Assembly (NCBI RefSeq): GCF_002104995.1
Contig: NW_024468250.1
Coordinates: 1,488,001-1,552,000, forward strand
Source of the DNA: Linderina pennispora
Lineage: Eukaryota; Kickxellomycota; Kickxellomycetes; Kickxellales; Kickxellaceae
Length of the DNA: 64,000 bases
Direction of reading: 5' to 3'
Both the position numbers and the translations under genes were made by a program. The notes below the pieces were generated by a model. That model was not told the origin of the DNA, did no database searches, and saw only the letters and a list, made by a program, of their open reading frames with translations. Of the stretch, positions 18,645 to 30,534 are shown one piece after another (position 1 is the first letter of the stretch; every line of letters begins with the position of its first letter).

Positions 18645-21306
18645 CGCGATCGGAATCGGCTGGCCGTGCTCCCCTCCATCCCCTTATCGCCCTCCGCCAA
18701 ATCAGAAGACAGTGAATATGAAAGGGGGAGCCGTAGAGCGTGTGAGAACACTTGCCCACTGGCCCCACCTCCCCGTCCCTTTTCGGCTGTGTATTGGCGA
18801 AGGGCATGGAGGAATGTGCCACGCATTGCGGCGGATCCCTGGTGCTCTATACTGCGACGCTCGGCTACTTTGCCTTTTTTCTCTTTCGTTGCTGCTGATA
18901 GTCGAGCCAGCCCAAAAACGGACTCCAGCATTTCCATCTTTGGGTATTATCCGCAATGGCCAGCGCGCCCAAGACCACCGTTTTCCAGTAAAGGGGGCGA
19001 GGATTCGCCAGAGGACAGATTCGGTCATAGTCGATCCTGTCCTACCGAACAGTATGCGACAAGCTGTGCACTGGACGGTGGAAAAAAAACCTGTTCCTGC
19101 TTTCCCCACAGCGCAGCCGCCGGTCGCCATAGGTCAACTGACCTATATGGCAGCCCGTCCACTCCGGTTGCCCAATGAGTCGCACATTGCGTCAGGCTCG
19201 TGGCAGGCATGGTTATAGCTCAGCTGCCAAGCGTGCTCTCCCCCCCAACATGATAAGATTAGTGTGAGCTGATCACGCCTTGACGAGCTCCTGCTGACTA
19301 CTGCCAATGGCCAAATACACAGCTGGACGCCATCCTCAGGTGTACAGTAAACTCAATCGACTTCCCAGAACATCAGCCATGACGACATGCTGATTGCGAG
19401 ACCCGGCAGCCTCGATTCGTGGTCCAGATCTTTGGGGTATGGGGGAGGAGCGCAAAACAGCTAATGTACCTGGGTCTTGGGTGATCTGGCTCCAGAGCCC
19501 TCCCCACCATTTTGTTGAGCTGAACTGGCTCGCAGTTGCGTGACAGTGTGGGCTGCCTTTTTTTTTTCAACAGGTTCCACTGTTGGCCGGCTGCGGCGCT
19601 GGCTCGGAGGATGTGTGGCAGAGGAAATTGTTGCGCACTGTCAAAGCCCGCACCTGCATAATCGACTGCACGCTTATCGGCCCCTAGTGGCGCTCAGGCA
19701 TTATCAGTCCTACAGGGGAATCTTCGGGGATTTTTTCTTTCTGATAATGCGCCGAAATAGTCTGCTGTTCCATGTGTTGATCCTGTCCAACTAGAGACAC
19801 TGAATAGCAATTCTGGTGTGGGTATACGGCGAATATACAGATCGGCTACAAAAAAGCTGCCTTTCAAAGAGCTCCTCGCAGATAAGGGAGCCGTAAAAGT
19901 AGCAGTAGACCGCTCTGTCCTCCCGTTCTATAGCGTGTTCTGTCACAATTAATACGGGCAATCTCCAAACAAAAGACGCCTCTGTGCGTCTCAGAAGGAT
20001 TGCTAGATCGTGGACAGATGGCGGTCACGAGTGTCGGAATGTATCTGGTACCAGGTGAGGTTGGCGTTCGATGACAACTAGCCGTGATAGCGAACGATCT
20101 GCTGCTCACATATGCTAATGTGTGGGGGTACATCGGCGCATTTGCATCGTGTGCGGGTGCGACCATATCTGCTGTTGAAGCAGTAGTTCGTTGGTCGTTC
20201 GGGAACAATAGCACTCGCAGATGCGGGCTTCAGCATTCAATAGACCCCAGTGCCCTGGCTGAGGTATGTCCGCATATCTTGGTGGCAGTGCTATCCCATC
20301 GTTGCGACTCGGCTCGTGCTGAGCGGTTTGTGCCAGCCGGTCCGTCAACGGTAGTAAAGTGGTGGGAGATAGTGCTGCGCAGTTTTGGTAATTGAGCTGC
20401 AGCCCAGTGGCTGAAAAAAAAAAAAGGACACTCTGAGTTACTATTAGGGTCCAGGATCGTTCTTTGGGCTGCTGCAATCCGGTTTTGCCTGCTGTGCCAT
20501 GTTGCCCTGGCGGTATATGATGTATACACCAGCCATATAGCATTGTTACAATAGCGGCCCTGCTCGAGGCCATTGCAAGAATCGGAATGCGTGCTGTTCA
20601 CAGTTGCACGCCCTTTTGTACAAGACACTATGCCAATGCACCATAGAGGAAAAAGGTGATCCCCATTGCTCCCGTGACATGCTAGCCAAAGTGTATACTG
20701 CACACATCGGCTAGTGGTGCGGCCGGGTGGTTGCAAGCAGAGTATGCAATGCACCCACCATGGGCAGTGCAGGATGCCGCTCACACCCAAAGAGCCGCCA
20801 TCTTGTCCTTGTTCGGCCGCTCCCTTCTTCACAGGAACCTATAAAATCATTTCGACACTTTTTTCTTTGTTTGCTGGTCAATTTACTTTTTTGCATAGCT
20901 GTGGAAAAAGGACCCGCATATAGGTGGAACAAAACCGGCACTCCTGCTCGCTCTCTCCACTGGGAAACAAAGTATACTATTACACCGGTTCTCTGCCAAA
21001 CGTTCCCCTCCCCCGCCTGAGGACTCCCAGCTTGGCACAGACACTTGGCTTGCCCATCTCCATTAAACCGCTTTTCCTCGTCTCAAACAGCAGGCGTGTA
21101 TTATTATCCAGATTCTTGTTTCGCCTTTTCTGCCTGTTTCTAACCGTGTCTCATTCGCAGCGCTGGTGTTTCTTTTGTACCTCCCGCTCATTCGAACGCA
21201 CTTTGCTTTTATTCCATTCTCGTTTACTCTCAAACCCAGCTGCTCTCTTATTTATATTACCAGGCGCGAAAAATTAACTGCTGCACGAGGGGCCAGACTG
21301 AACAAG

Positions 21307-21873
21307 GTATGTACAATTAATTTTTTGTAGCCCGCTGTGGGCGCACCCAGCGCACAATTAATTTGCAGAGGCTCGGACGCTTGCATCTGGCGGAGCTGAC
21401 CTGGCTCTGGCAGAGCCGCTTGGTCTGTGAGCTGCTTTGCTACCAGAATTTGGTTGGGTTTGTCCCACGCTTATGCGCTTCCCCGACAGCCCACTGCTGC
21501 CCATTGCCATGCTATCTTCGGCCTGGCGGACACTGATATGCTGCCTTTAATCTCTCTACAACACTGCCATTGAAGCCCAGAGAACAAAAATCTGGCTTTG
21601 GGATTGGTGCTTTTAGAGTGCTGCCTGGCTTTTTTAGAGCCCTGGACCTGAAGATCCTGTCGATTTTTGGCATACTGTTGTGTTGCTTTTTTCTTTTTCA
21701 CCCACCCAGATATTTACTGCAGCAGGATTCAGACACACTCGTGTTTACGCTTTTCCCATCTCGAAGCAGTTTTCTCAGGCTATTTTTGTATTTTTCTCTG
21801 CCAAGAATAGGCTGCTGGACGGCGCAAACAACAACAGCATAGACACACATCGCGAACATCGCCGACCCAACAG
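21307..21873 (+). other. Possible 5'-UTR intron of kinase B
   Basis: A strong donor (AAG|GTATGT) at 21307 pairs plausibly with a CAACAG acceptor ending two bases before the kinase B ATG. The 567-base interval has no upstream coding continuity. Transcript data would be needed; this is inference from splice-site quality and position. Confidence 0.3.
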
Positions 21874-21875
21874 AA

Positions 21876-24800
21876 ATGGACACAGGAACGAATATCCCGC
21901 ATACATTGCGGCATCTCCTTTCCAAGGGCGCCACCTCAGCCCAGCAGCAACAACAGCAGCAGATGTACGAAGAGTACCAGAACATGCAGTCGCCAATGTC
22001 AGTGTCGGCAACACTGCCTGCGTCGCAGGCGTCGCTAGGTAGCAAGCTGACATCCGTGGGCAGCTCGGGGAACCTGAAGACAGGCGGGTCGCTTGGTGCA
22101 TGGCTCACCAAATATCACCTGCGCCCCAATCTAAGCCGGTCGTCTGTGGGCAATCTGAGCGGTGGGCCGAGCACAAATTCGCTCTCGTCGCAATCAACAA
22201 CATCGATGAGCGGGCGCACACATGTAGACGCAACAAAGGTTCTGTTGGCAAACAAGCAGCAGCAGGCTATAAATAGCAGCATGGCTTATGCGGCGTACAT
22301 AACCAGTGTGGAGACGCGCGAGCAGACGGGCGGCGGGCTGCGGATGGGCCGCAAGAAATACCTCGTATATCGAATCCTTGTCACCGGCCGCGCGGGGCAG
22401 TGGTGGATTGCGCGCCGGTACAACGAGTTCACTGACTTGCACCAGGCACTGAAGCGCGCGTTTCCACAGCACGCAGTCCACTGGGCCGAGCTCCCAGCCC
22501 GTCGGCTCATTGGCGGTCGGGGCGCATCGGCTGACGCTGCCATGCAGAGACGCGAGAAACTCAATCCTGTTCCTGAAATCGCTGACCAACGACAGCGAGG
22601 TGTGCTATAGCGAGGCGGTGCAGCGGTTCCTGCGTGATGCGCAGCTGGACGCCGAGTCGATTCCGTTGCAGGAGCGCGTCGATGGGGTACGCGAGTCGCT
22701 GAAGATGCATGGGCAGCTGGAGTTTGACAAGCAGAGCCCAACAAGCCTGGCTAGTCCGAATCGCCCGCCGCTGCCGCAAGGGTGGGGTGCAGATGTGTCA
22801 GTGGCAGGCGAGGGGCAACAGCAGTATGGTATCGGAAAGATGAAGTCGATGCCGGTGCTCAGCCATGCTCAACAGGAACAACAGATGCAAATGCAGCAGA
22901 TGCAGCAGATGCAGCAGATGCAGACGCAGATACAAATGCAGCTGAGCCCACAGAGCTTTGTGTTCGCCGTGCCGTTGGCCGAGGAGCCACAGCTTACCGA
23001 CCTGCCCCAGGGATACGCAACAGTAGGCGCAGCAGACGGTCGAGACGCGCAGCAGGCGCGTGGAATGCGTCGCAAAATCTCGGATCCGATGGAGTACGCG
23101 ACTGCAACCAGCCGAGAAGCGACCCAATGCCACGATGCCAAGCTCGATGCGCAAAAAGTACGGGCTGCGCAAAAATGTGCAGTACCGCAACGAGCCGATG
23201 CCGCAGACACTGATGACCGATGAGCAGCTGGTGCAGGCGGCGCAGGAGGCCAAGGCGAAGATTGCAGCAATGAACTGGGAAAACGACTATGTGATGGTCG
23301 ACGGAGACGCCGTGCGCGAGGCTGCACCGACACTTCGCTCGTCCAGCATCGAGAGCGATATGGATGACTCGATTGGCAGAGCGAAGCGCGGACGCAATAT
23401 CCTGAATCTCAAGCGCATACCGCTGGGCGGTATCGGTAAGACCCGGGCGCTGGCAAGTGAGGACCCTGCGGTGATATCCGATAAGCTGAACCGCCGCAGC
23501 ATCAGGCGTGCATCCATGGCCATCAACGATGTTGGAGCGCTGGAGCGCGACATTGATGCCGATGGCAGCGAGCGGTCACCCAATATGTCTGGCCCACAGC
23601 GGATCAGCCTCGACGACTTCCATCTCCTCAGCGTCATCGGCAAGGGCAGCTACGGCAAGGTCATGCTTGCCCGCTACAAGGACACCGGCAAGGTCATGGC
23701 CATCAAGGTCATCTCCAAAGTCGAAGCTGCGTGGCCGTCCCAACGAGATCCGCCGCGTGATGGCAGAGCGCCGTGTCCTGGAGCGCACTGTGCAGCACCC
23801 GTTCCTGGTCGGTCTGCAGTGTGCGTTCCAGACAAAGGAGAAGCTGTACTTTTGCCTCGACTACGTCAACGGTGGCGAGCTGTTCTTCCACCTGCAGCGC
23901 GAGCGGCGCTTTGCAGAGAACCGTGCCCGATTCTATGCTGCCGAGATCACCTCGGCGCTGGCGTACCTCCACGGCATGGATGTCGTGTACCGCGATCTGA
24001 AGCCCGAGAACTGCCTGCTGGATGCGCGCGGGCATGTGCGTATCGTCGACTTTGGGCTGGCCAAGGAGGTCGGTCCGATCGTCTGGCGCACGGAGGGGTC
24101 TGCGCTGTACTCGGTGGAGGAGGGTGGCAAGACAGCCACGTTCTGCGGCACGCCAGAGTACCTGGCACCCGAGGTTCTGCTGAGACAGAGCTACGGCAAG
24201 GAGGTCGACTGGTACTGCCTCGGCGCTGTTCTCTACGAAATGCTAACTGGTTTGCCGCCATACTACGACCAGGACAATAACGTCATGTACCAGCGGATCC
24301 TGCAGGATCCCCTGCGATTCCCAGCGACACTGCCGCCGCCGCTACCTGGAAACGGCACTGCTTTCCCAGGAACAAACATGATGGCAGCTAACCACATTGG
24401 GCGGCTCGCGCAGGACTTTGTGTACCGGCTGATGGAGCGTGATCCGAAGAAGCGCCTGGGAGCCGGCGTGTTTGGCACTGAGAACGTCAAGCGCCATGCA
24501 TTCTTCTATGGCATCGACTGGGGCAAGATCTACCGCCAAGAGTACGCGCCGCCATTCGTGCCCCAGGTTAGCTCGATCTTTGACCTGAGTAACATTGACC
24601 CCGAGTTCCGCAACGAGCCGATTCCAGCCTCAGTCATTGCTGAAGGCCAGGTGGATATCCTGGCAGAGGCGGCCGAGGCTGAGCGCAAGGCTGAGCTTGA
24701 GATGCAGTCGAAGCTTGCCGCGTTCCCGTCACCCGTTACGGGTGGAACACAGAACAGTCTGTTTGGCGAGTACGGTGGTATGGCCCGCACATCCCTTAGC

Positions 24801-24929
24801 AACGACACAGCCGCGTCGACGCTGAGAGGCACAACTGGCAGCGATGCTGAGCTCGATGCCACCATTGATGCGTTCCAGGGCTTTTCGTTTGTGTCACCCT
24901 GGGTCGATGCGCCGCCGGACAGTGACTGA
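21876..24929 (+). CDS. PX-domain AGC protein kinase, SGK3-like, copy B, frame broken three times
   Basis: This is a paralogue of the kinase at 8919-11768 with the same order: HTLRHLLSKG start, PX domain (YAAYITSVETREQ, ARRYNEF), Gln/Met-rich linker, AGC kinase, hydrophobic motif FQGFSF. The frame shifts near 22567, 23100 and 23719. At each point one extra base explains the shift, for example CCAAAGTCG here against CCAAGTCAA in copy A. Without those bases the protein would be about 1016 residues. The kinase core (23609-24290) is almost identical to copy A (9528-10208), with equal length apart from the extra base. Flanking linker and N-terminus are clearly diverged. I treat it as a functional gene with sequence errors, but real decay is not excluded. 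It keeps the same activation-loop insertion as copy A. Confidence 0.85.
22883..22925 (+). repeat. ATGCAGCAG coding repeat (Met-Gln-Gln) in kinase B linker
   Basis: Tandem ATGCAGCAG-type units encode a Met/Gln-rich stretch in the disordered linker of kinase B. Kinase A lacks it, so it arose after duplication. A shorter CAG-rich run lies at about 21940-21963. Confidence 0.75.
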
Positions 24930-25111
24930 TTCGGCGTATTCGCCTCCCCTATTTTTCTCCTTACCATTCTACGTACCTGTATGTCAGCCTCCCAAGTGGG
25001 TCCAGCTCTTGTTGTTTATTATTAGCTTATGTCACACATCATATTATCGCATTATGTTTAAACTCTATATTGATCATTATGCAAGAAATGCTGCCATTAG
25101 CAGCTACAAAT

Positions 25112-26894
25112 CTACCCTTTGCCATGCTTCTTGTGGTGGTCGTGGCGTTGATGATTGTTGCCATCATCGACAATCACGACATGGCTCGAGCTGCGGTGGT
25201 CAACAATGAACAGCCCGCTGTTCTCGAACGAATTCTCTGTATCCTCGCGAAGCCCAGCTACATGCGGATTAATCGCAGGCGTGGGCGACGACGATATACG
25301 CGGCGAGTGTTCGGTGGACTCGGTCTGGTCGAAGCTCAGAGAGCGGTTTGCAGGCTGACTGCCCGATTCCGGAACAGACAGAGTCTGGGACGGCACTTTC
25401 TCGGTAATACCGGTATCGAATTCAATGGCGGTCGGCGGTAGAAGTATCGGCTCTGGCATGACCACGCCATCCTCGTTGTCATTGCCAGTGTTGGTTTGCC
25501 CCTGTGTGGCCGCGGCAGCGACGGCGCTTCTCGCGCCACTGCGCAATACCGCCCTTGATCGACACATGGCTAGACTGGTTCCAGATGGAGCTGGCCGAGA
25601 CGCTAATCGTGGTTTTGACACGTTTGCCCATGAGGACCAGCGGGATAGTGACACCATGGACTAGGACGGAGCCAAAGACGATCATACAGACGACCGGGTA
25701 GACAAGCTTCTCGACGCGCCCGCCATTGCTGTCGTCGTGATCCTCGAGCTGCTTCACTGTCTCGATTGAGTAAAAGATGGCTGAGACACCGATCGGCCCA
25801 AACCAGCCAGCGAACAGAGCCTCCTGCCATGTGCGCACGGCCGAGATCAGCTTGTATGAGGCCATGAGGATCGGCAGCCGACGCAGAACCATGATCAGCA
25901 GAACAACCACAAAGATCCGCCACGGCTCAAGCATGTTGCCCGACGTGTACTCGTGCCAGGGGATCACAGCACCAAAGTACATGAAAAACGACATGGACAG
26001 CAGCCCGTTGACAGTCTCCTGTAGTCCGGTGTCCTCGGTCTCGACGCGGAACCAATCGTCCCAGGTGAACGAGTTGCCGGCGACAAAGCAGCACAGAATG
26101 TCGTCAGTCCCGATGATTGTGCAGACACCGACCAACAACAATGCCAGCGTAATGGACGATGACAGGAACGACTCCTTGTCCACCCACCCGGCTGTCTCCG
26201 CATACCGCAGTGCTTTGCGGCCAACATATCCAGCAATGACGCCGATGACGACAGACAGCGCCACCTGATATAGCCACGTCGAATATACCCATGTGCCTAT
26301 GGCCTTGCCGCCGCCGAGGCGCATTATATACAGGGCAAAAAACAGGAACGGATAGCCGAGCCCGTCGTTGGCGCCGCTCTCTGCGGTCAGAATGTTGCGC
26401 AGGCGCACCGGGACGTGTGTTTCGGCAAAATTCCCCTTGAGGATCGCGTTCGCCAGGACCGGATCGGTGGGCGCAACGCAGGCGCCGATTGCCAGGGCCC
26501 GGATGAATGTTAGGTTGAATGCAATCATTATGATGACTGAGCTAATCAGCCACATAATCGACATGATGGGCAGCAGCAGTATCGTCATGGGCTTCCATTC
26601 CTTCAGCAGGTACTTTTTGGGCAACGTCACACCCGCAATCATCACTTCGATCGCGAGACAGTAGCGGCTGAACTCTTGGGTGAGCTGGAATTCATTCGAG
26701 GACCAATGGGCTGGATCGACCCAGTTCAGGACCTGGGGGCCGATGATGATGCCGTACACCATGGCCAGCAGGGTCTCCGACAGAAAGAGGCGCTCCTTGG
26801 TGATCAGCGACGAGAGGCCAAGGACGAAAATGAACCCGCCAACCAGGGCGGGCGTGACTTGTGTCTGGTCAGTATGGATAGAGATCTCACCCAT
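25112..26894 (-). CDS. Na+(K+)/H+ antiporter, CPA1 family, Sod2/Nha1 type
   Basis: About 12 hydrophobic segments follow the start MGEISIHTDQTQ. CPA1 signatures are present: LAIGACVAPTDPVLA and AESGANDGLGYPF, the latter holding the ND pair that binds cation and proton. TDDILCCFVAGN and the FGPIGVSAIFYS segment also match. Fungal Sod2/Nha1 antiporters expel Na+/Li+/K+ at the plasma membrane for salt and pH tolerance. The frame breaks once near 25500-25560, consistent with one extra base. The continuing frame gives a hydrophilic Ser/Asp-rich cytoplasmic tail ending in a His/Lys cluster (HDHHKKHGKG). Without the extra base it is about 593 residues. It converges with kinase B across 182 bases. Confidence 0.9.
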
Positions 26895-28026
26895 GCAAGT
26901 GGCAACAGAAATACGAGACTAAGGGGCTAGCTGGTCTTTGAATCCCACGAGCGGGTGCGGATTGGAGTCTTGTGGAGACGGGCGTAGCGCTGGCGCGACA
27001 AACCGGCAAAAATAATTAAATAGCAGTAAAAAAAAAGAAGAGAAAAGGAGGAGAAAGGCGTGGGGAGGCTAGTAGGGCTGGGCCTTCTCTCTGGCAAAGA
27101 CTCTGAGATGTGTGCTGGAGATGTGGTGGTAACCGCAGGTTACAACAACGCAGACTGAAAATAATAAACTTGTCCTCCGCAAAGCCGCCGGATGTTGCGT
27201 GGGGGCAGGAGGTAGGAGCGAACGAAGCCTTGAGCGGGTGCAGTTGGCTGCAAAATACACGTAAATCGTGGCTTCTAGGTCCTCAGGTGAACAGCGTGTA
27301 TTCGAAGAAAGTAAACAACCAGCAGCGTATATCCTATACTGGAGGCGAATAAAGAAAATATGATTCTAGCAGTGTGCCGCTGACGTCGGTGTGGCTCCTC
27401 CGCCGCAGGTCACTTCTTTTTATATGCGAGCGGGCAGTGGCATGCAAATCAAGCTCGTCACGAAATATTTCAACATCCACTAAGCGGAACCCCCAAACTG
27501 CGCCTTGGATGCCTATGTTCTACACCAATGGGTGTGCTCCTGGTTATGTACTTTGCAGAGGGCACCGTGCCAATTTCTCCCACTACTACTGAAAGAGAGG
27601 AGACAGGGTGCAGAAACATGGCAATTTCCTTTGCTTGCAAGTCAGTGCGTAGAATTCCTATGAAGAGTGTTCCATGAAGCTAAGGGCATCATGGTAAAGC
27701 TCGCCGCTGCCATATCCATCCATATGCTTGCAGCACCACTGGCTATTAGGGTATCTCTTGCGCCAGCATCGCCGGCCATCATTGCCCCACATAGAAAGGC
27801 GAAGCTTCCTCTGTTCTGTGAAATATGTGCAGACGCAGGTTGCTAAAGACGCAGTCAGAGCAAGGGAAGGCCCCACATTGATGGACCCTTCGCTGCGATT
27901 CGCTGGCTCCTTTGGCCGGGAGTTCACAAAAGCAGGCACTAGGGCGATTGCTGGGAGTTTTCTGGCACGTGGACTTTATCTCCATGACTTATTTTTGTGC
28001 TCTTTGACCCACCCAATTTGTTGCAA
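26895..28026. other. 1.1-kb divergent intergenic region
   Basis: Lies between the head-to-head antiporter and second CorA-like genes. Short frames on both strands show no family features. It should contain both promoters; I see no clear TATA box close to either start. Confidence 0.45.
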
Positions 28027-29852
28027 ATGCAATGTTCTCTGGAGAACAGCACAGCGGGAAAGGCAGCGGCTCCGACGACATTCACGCTGTGCGTCACACG
28101 TCCTGACGGAGGGGCACAGGTAGGCTCGGCAACCAGCATCACGGAGCTGTGCGTCGAAGGAGGCGACGGGTTTGCGCAGGCAGTCGAGCAGGCCCTCGAC
28201 GAACGAGCGGACAGCGCAGGCAGCGTCTGGCTTGATGTCTCGTCGCCATCAGCTGCAGACATCATCTGCCTGGCACAGATATTTGATATGGACAGCACGA
28301 CAACAAGCGACCTGCTTAGCGGAGCTGGCAGCGGGAACAATGCCGCAACGTCTCAGCAAAATGGGCCATGGCCAGCATGCCAGGTCACTAGCCGTGCCTT
28401 GTACCTGTGCTGGCAGGAGACAATCGCCACTGAGGCTGGCCTGGGGCAGTACCTTGTCAAGGGCACGGTTCCAGGGCAGATCGACACAGCGCTGGAGGGT
28501 CATGGGCACGGGTCGTGGTGGGCGGCCGATCTAGTGCCCGTGCCACAATGGCTTATGCCGAGTGCGTCAAAGGCCGTGAGCGGCTATCACATGAGCACTG
28601 TCGTCAAGATGATGGTTGATGGCTCTGTGGGCGCGTCGGATGCCGAGGTCGAGCGGATGCGGCAGCAGTACGTGCAGCAGCTGCTTGGATTGCTGGACAG
28701 ACCGCGCAGACGGGACACATCTGGCTTGCTGAGCGCAATCCGCCGCTGGGGCACCCGGTATGAGCGATGGGCGGGACTGCTGGGCAGATCCAGGGCAGAC
28801 CTAGGAGGACAGTCAGGCCGATCCTCTGATTTTGTAGGCGACATACTTGGCGTGACACAGGCGCTTGTTGGTCGCGGCACCGTGCAGGTGTGGGTGCAGG
28901 GCCCGATCGTCCTGACCTTCCACCGCGAGCCGTCGCAGGCGATCAGCGATATTCAGAGAGAGCTAGGCGGAGATTGCACGGCCTGTCAGCCCCGACAGTA
29001 TTCTGCACGGCCTTATTGAGCACTGGGCGCACGCGACCAGCGAATGTCTGCCTGTGCTGGAGCGCTTAGCGGACAAACTCGACCACGACTTGACGCGGCC
29101 GGTCGAGGGCGCTCTGGTTGAGGCATCGCAGTGGACTCCAGTTATTGTGCGGTGCCGCAAGGTTGCCTTGGCGCTGCTGCGACGCTGCCAGGAAAACGAG
29201 TATGTGCTGGCGCAGCTCTGCCGGCACATGCGCGACAGGCAGTCTGGCAGCTCGAAGAAGGCACAGTTCAGGGCCAAGCGCCCACCCAAAATTCCTGCGC
29301 TCTGCCAGCAACACCCAGTCCATGACGGCAGCATCCGGCAAGCGCATCGGTATGCGGGCCATCGCGCAGTTCAGTGAGGAGAGGCGCGCCGAGACCCTGG
29401 CAATGCAGTGCTTGCGGGCGCGCGATTCATGGGCGCTCTACAAAAAGGCGGAGGTGCGCCTGTCGCGCCTACATCGGATACTGCTCGACCGCCAATGCCT
29501 GCGTGTGCTGGCTGTCGCCCACAAAATCCACCAGCGCTTTCGCTACCTGGTTATGTACGAGGTCATCTATCTGCCGATGGAGCTGTGGAATAACCTGGAC
29601 AACATGAACGGCATTGCGACGCCCGGCGAGCTGCAGTGCGGGCATGATAACGTCGACGATTTTTACTGGGCGCTTATCGGTCTGCTCCTGTGGGCTGGTG
29701 CGGCAGGACTGCTGTATTCGGTCTACTCGCGGTTCTTTGCGCCCACTCTAAACTCGCGGCGTGTCAAGAACATCCGCGACATGCAGAGTCGCCGGCAGAA
29801 ATACCAGAAACGACTCCAGGAAATGTACGAGCAATCAGGCTTGGCCCGGTGA
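28027..29852 (+). CDS. Divergent CorA-like membrane protein, frame broken twice
   Basis: The ATG at 28027 opens a frame with CorA-family segments: VWLDVSSPSAADIICLAQIF, VQVWVQGPIVLTFHREPS and SPDSILHGLIEHWAHAT. The first break, near 28968, is one extra G in CTAGGCGGAG. The second lies between 29285 and 29345. The remaining frame runs to 29852 with a C-terminal membrane helix (YWALIGLLLWAGAAGLLYSV) and a basic coiled tail. Correcting both gives about 607 residues. The expected TM1 segment is unusually polar (VIYLPMELWNNLDNM). The GMN site aligns with Asn-Met-Asn at 29601-29609, so ion conduction is doubtful. It could be a regulatory or decayed homologue of the gene at 1-1791. The two share family landmarks but little close identity. 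Confidence 0.72.
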
Positions 29853-30534
29853 TGCGACACTGCAAACGCCATGTAATCCTGTTTTTCTACTATCGCTGCA
29901 TATCCATGCAGGTTGTAATAACATGTCCAACCTCGTGCATGTGCATATCCAGATACTTTTATGCCAACATCCATGTGGTAGGGTGCACATCGCCTAAATT
30001 TGCGTAAAACGAGCCGGTTGCTATTTTCAAAGCCAAGCGGGGGATGGTTTCTGGGTAGGTGACGAAAGGGGGTTAGAAAAATGATGTAATTCATTCTCGC
30101 ACTACAACAAGCATTTTCTGTGCTACTGTCCCACCTCGACTTGCCTGTAGACAAGCAAAAAAAGGATGAGGGAGAGAAAAATAGCCTGCCGCCTTCAGAA
30201 GTATGCAAGGCAGAGGCTGAGGCCCACAGTGCGAGAAGATTGCGTTTCTGCTAGAGGAGCAGCAGCTAACTGCTTGGGGCCCAGTGTTGCCCTCCATGAG
30301 TGTAGTCCACATTGTGCGCCCGACAGCTGGGCACTTGTGTCACTGCCAACATCAACTCATGCAAAAGCGGCCACGAATGGACGAACCACACCACCGCTTT
30401 TTCCACCCCCTCCCTCGCAAGAACAAGGAAAGTAGAAGCGAGCTTCTCTTCCCTTCTGCCTTTCTTGTCCGGTATATACTCCCAAGCCTTATTATTTTGT
30501 AACCGTCTAGCGACAGGAGTCTCTATACTCAACC
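29853..30534. other. 0.7-kb spacer upstream of GT15 copy B
   Basis: No supported gene. It holds the 3' end of the CorA-like gene and the GT15 promoter, with a pyrimidine-rich stretch at about 30395-30470 and a TATATA box at 30473. Confidence 0.45.
30473..30478 (+). promoter_or_regulatory. TATA box of GT15 copy B
   Basis: TATATA lies 62 bases upstream of the GT15 ATG, just after a CT-rich tract. Spacing is compatible with a short leader. Confidence 0.5.

Larger units (their letters stand above)
18462..21875. other. 3.4-kb gene-free region between transporter and kinase B
   Basis: No frame on either strand has recognisable domains or coding-like codon use. The two flanking genes are divergent, so promoters and leaders of both lie here. 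The region 20.98-21.25 kb is pyrimidine-rich, as in a promoter or leader. A GTATGT donor-like site follows at 21307. It coincides with the zone outside the mirror-image duplication. Confidence 0.45.

Noticed and set aside
23060-24280. A separate 406-codon protein inside kinase B
   Set aside because: Its second half is the wrong frame of the kinase domain after the extra base at 23719; the true frame continues as kinase.
27658-28123. Short frames on both strands upstream of the second CorA-like gene
   Set aside because: They overlap each other, lack ATG context and match no family; probably promoter DNA.
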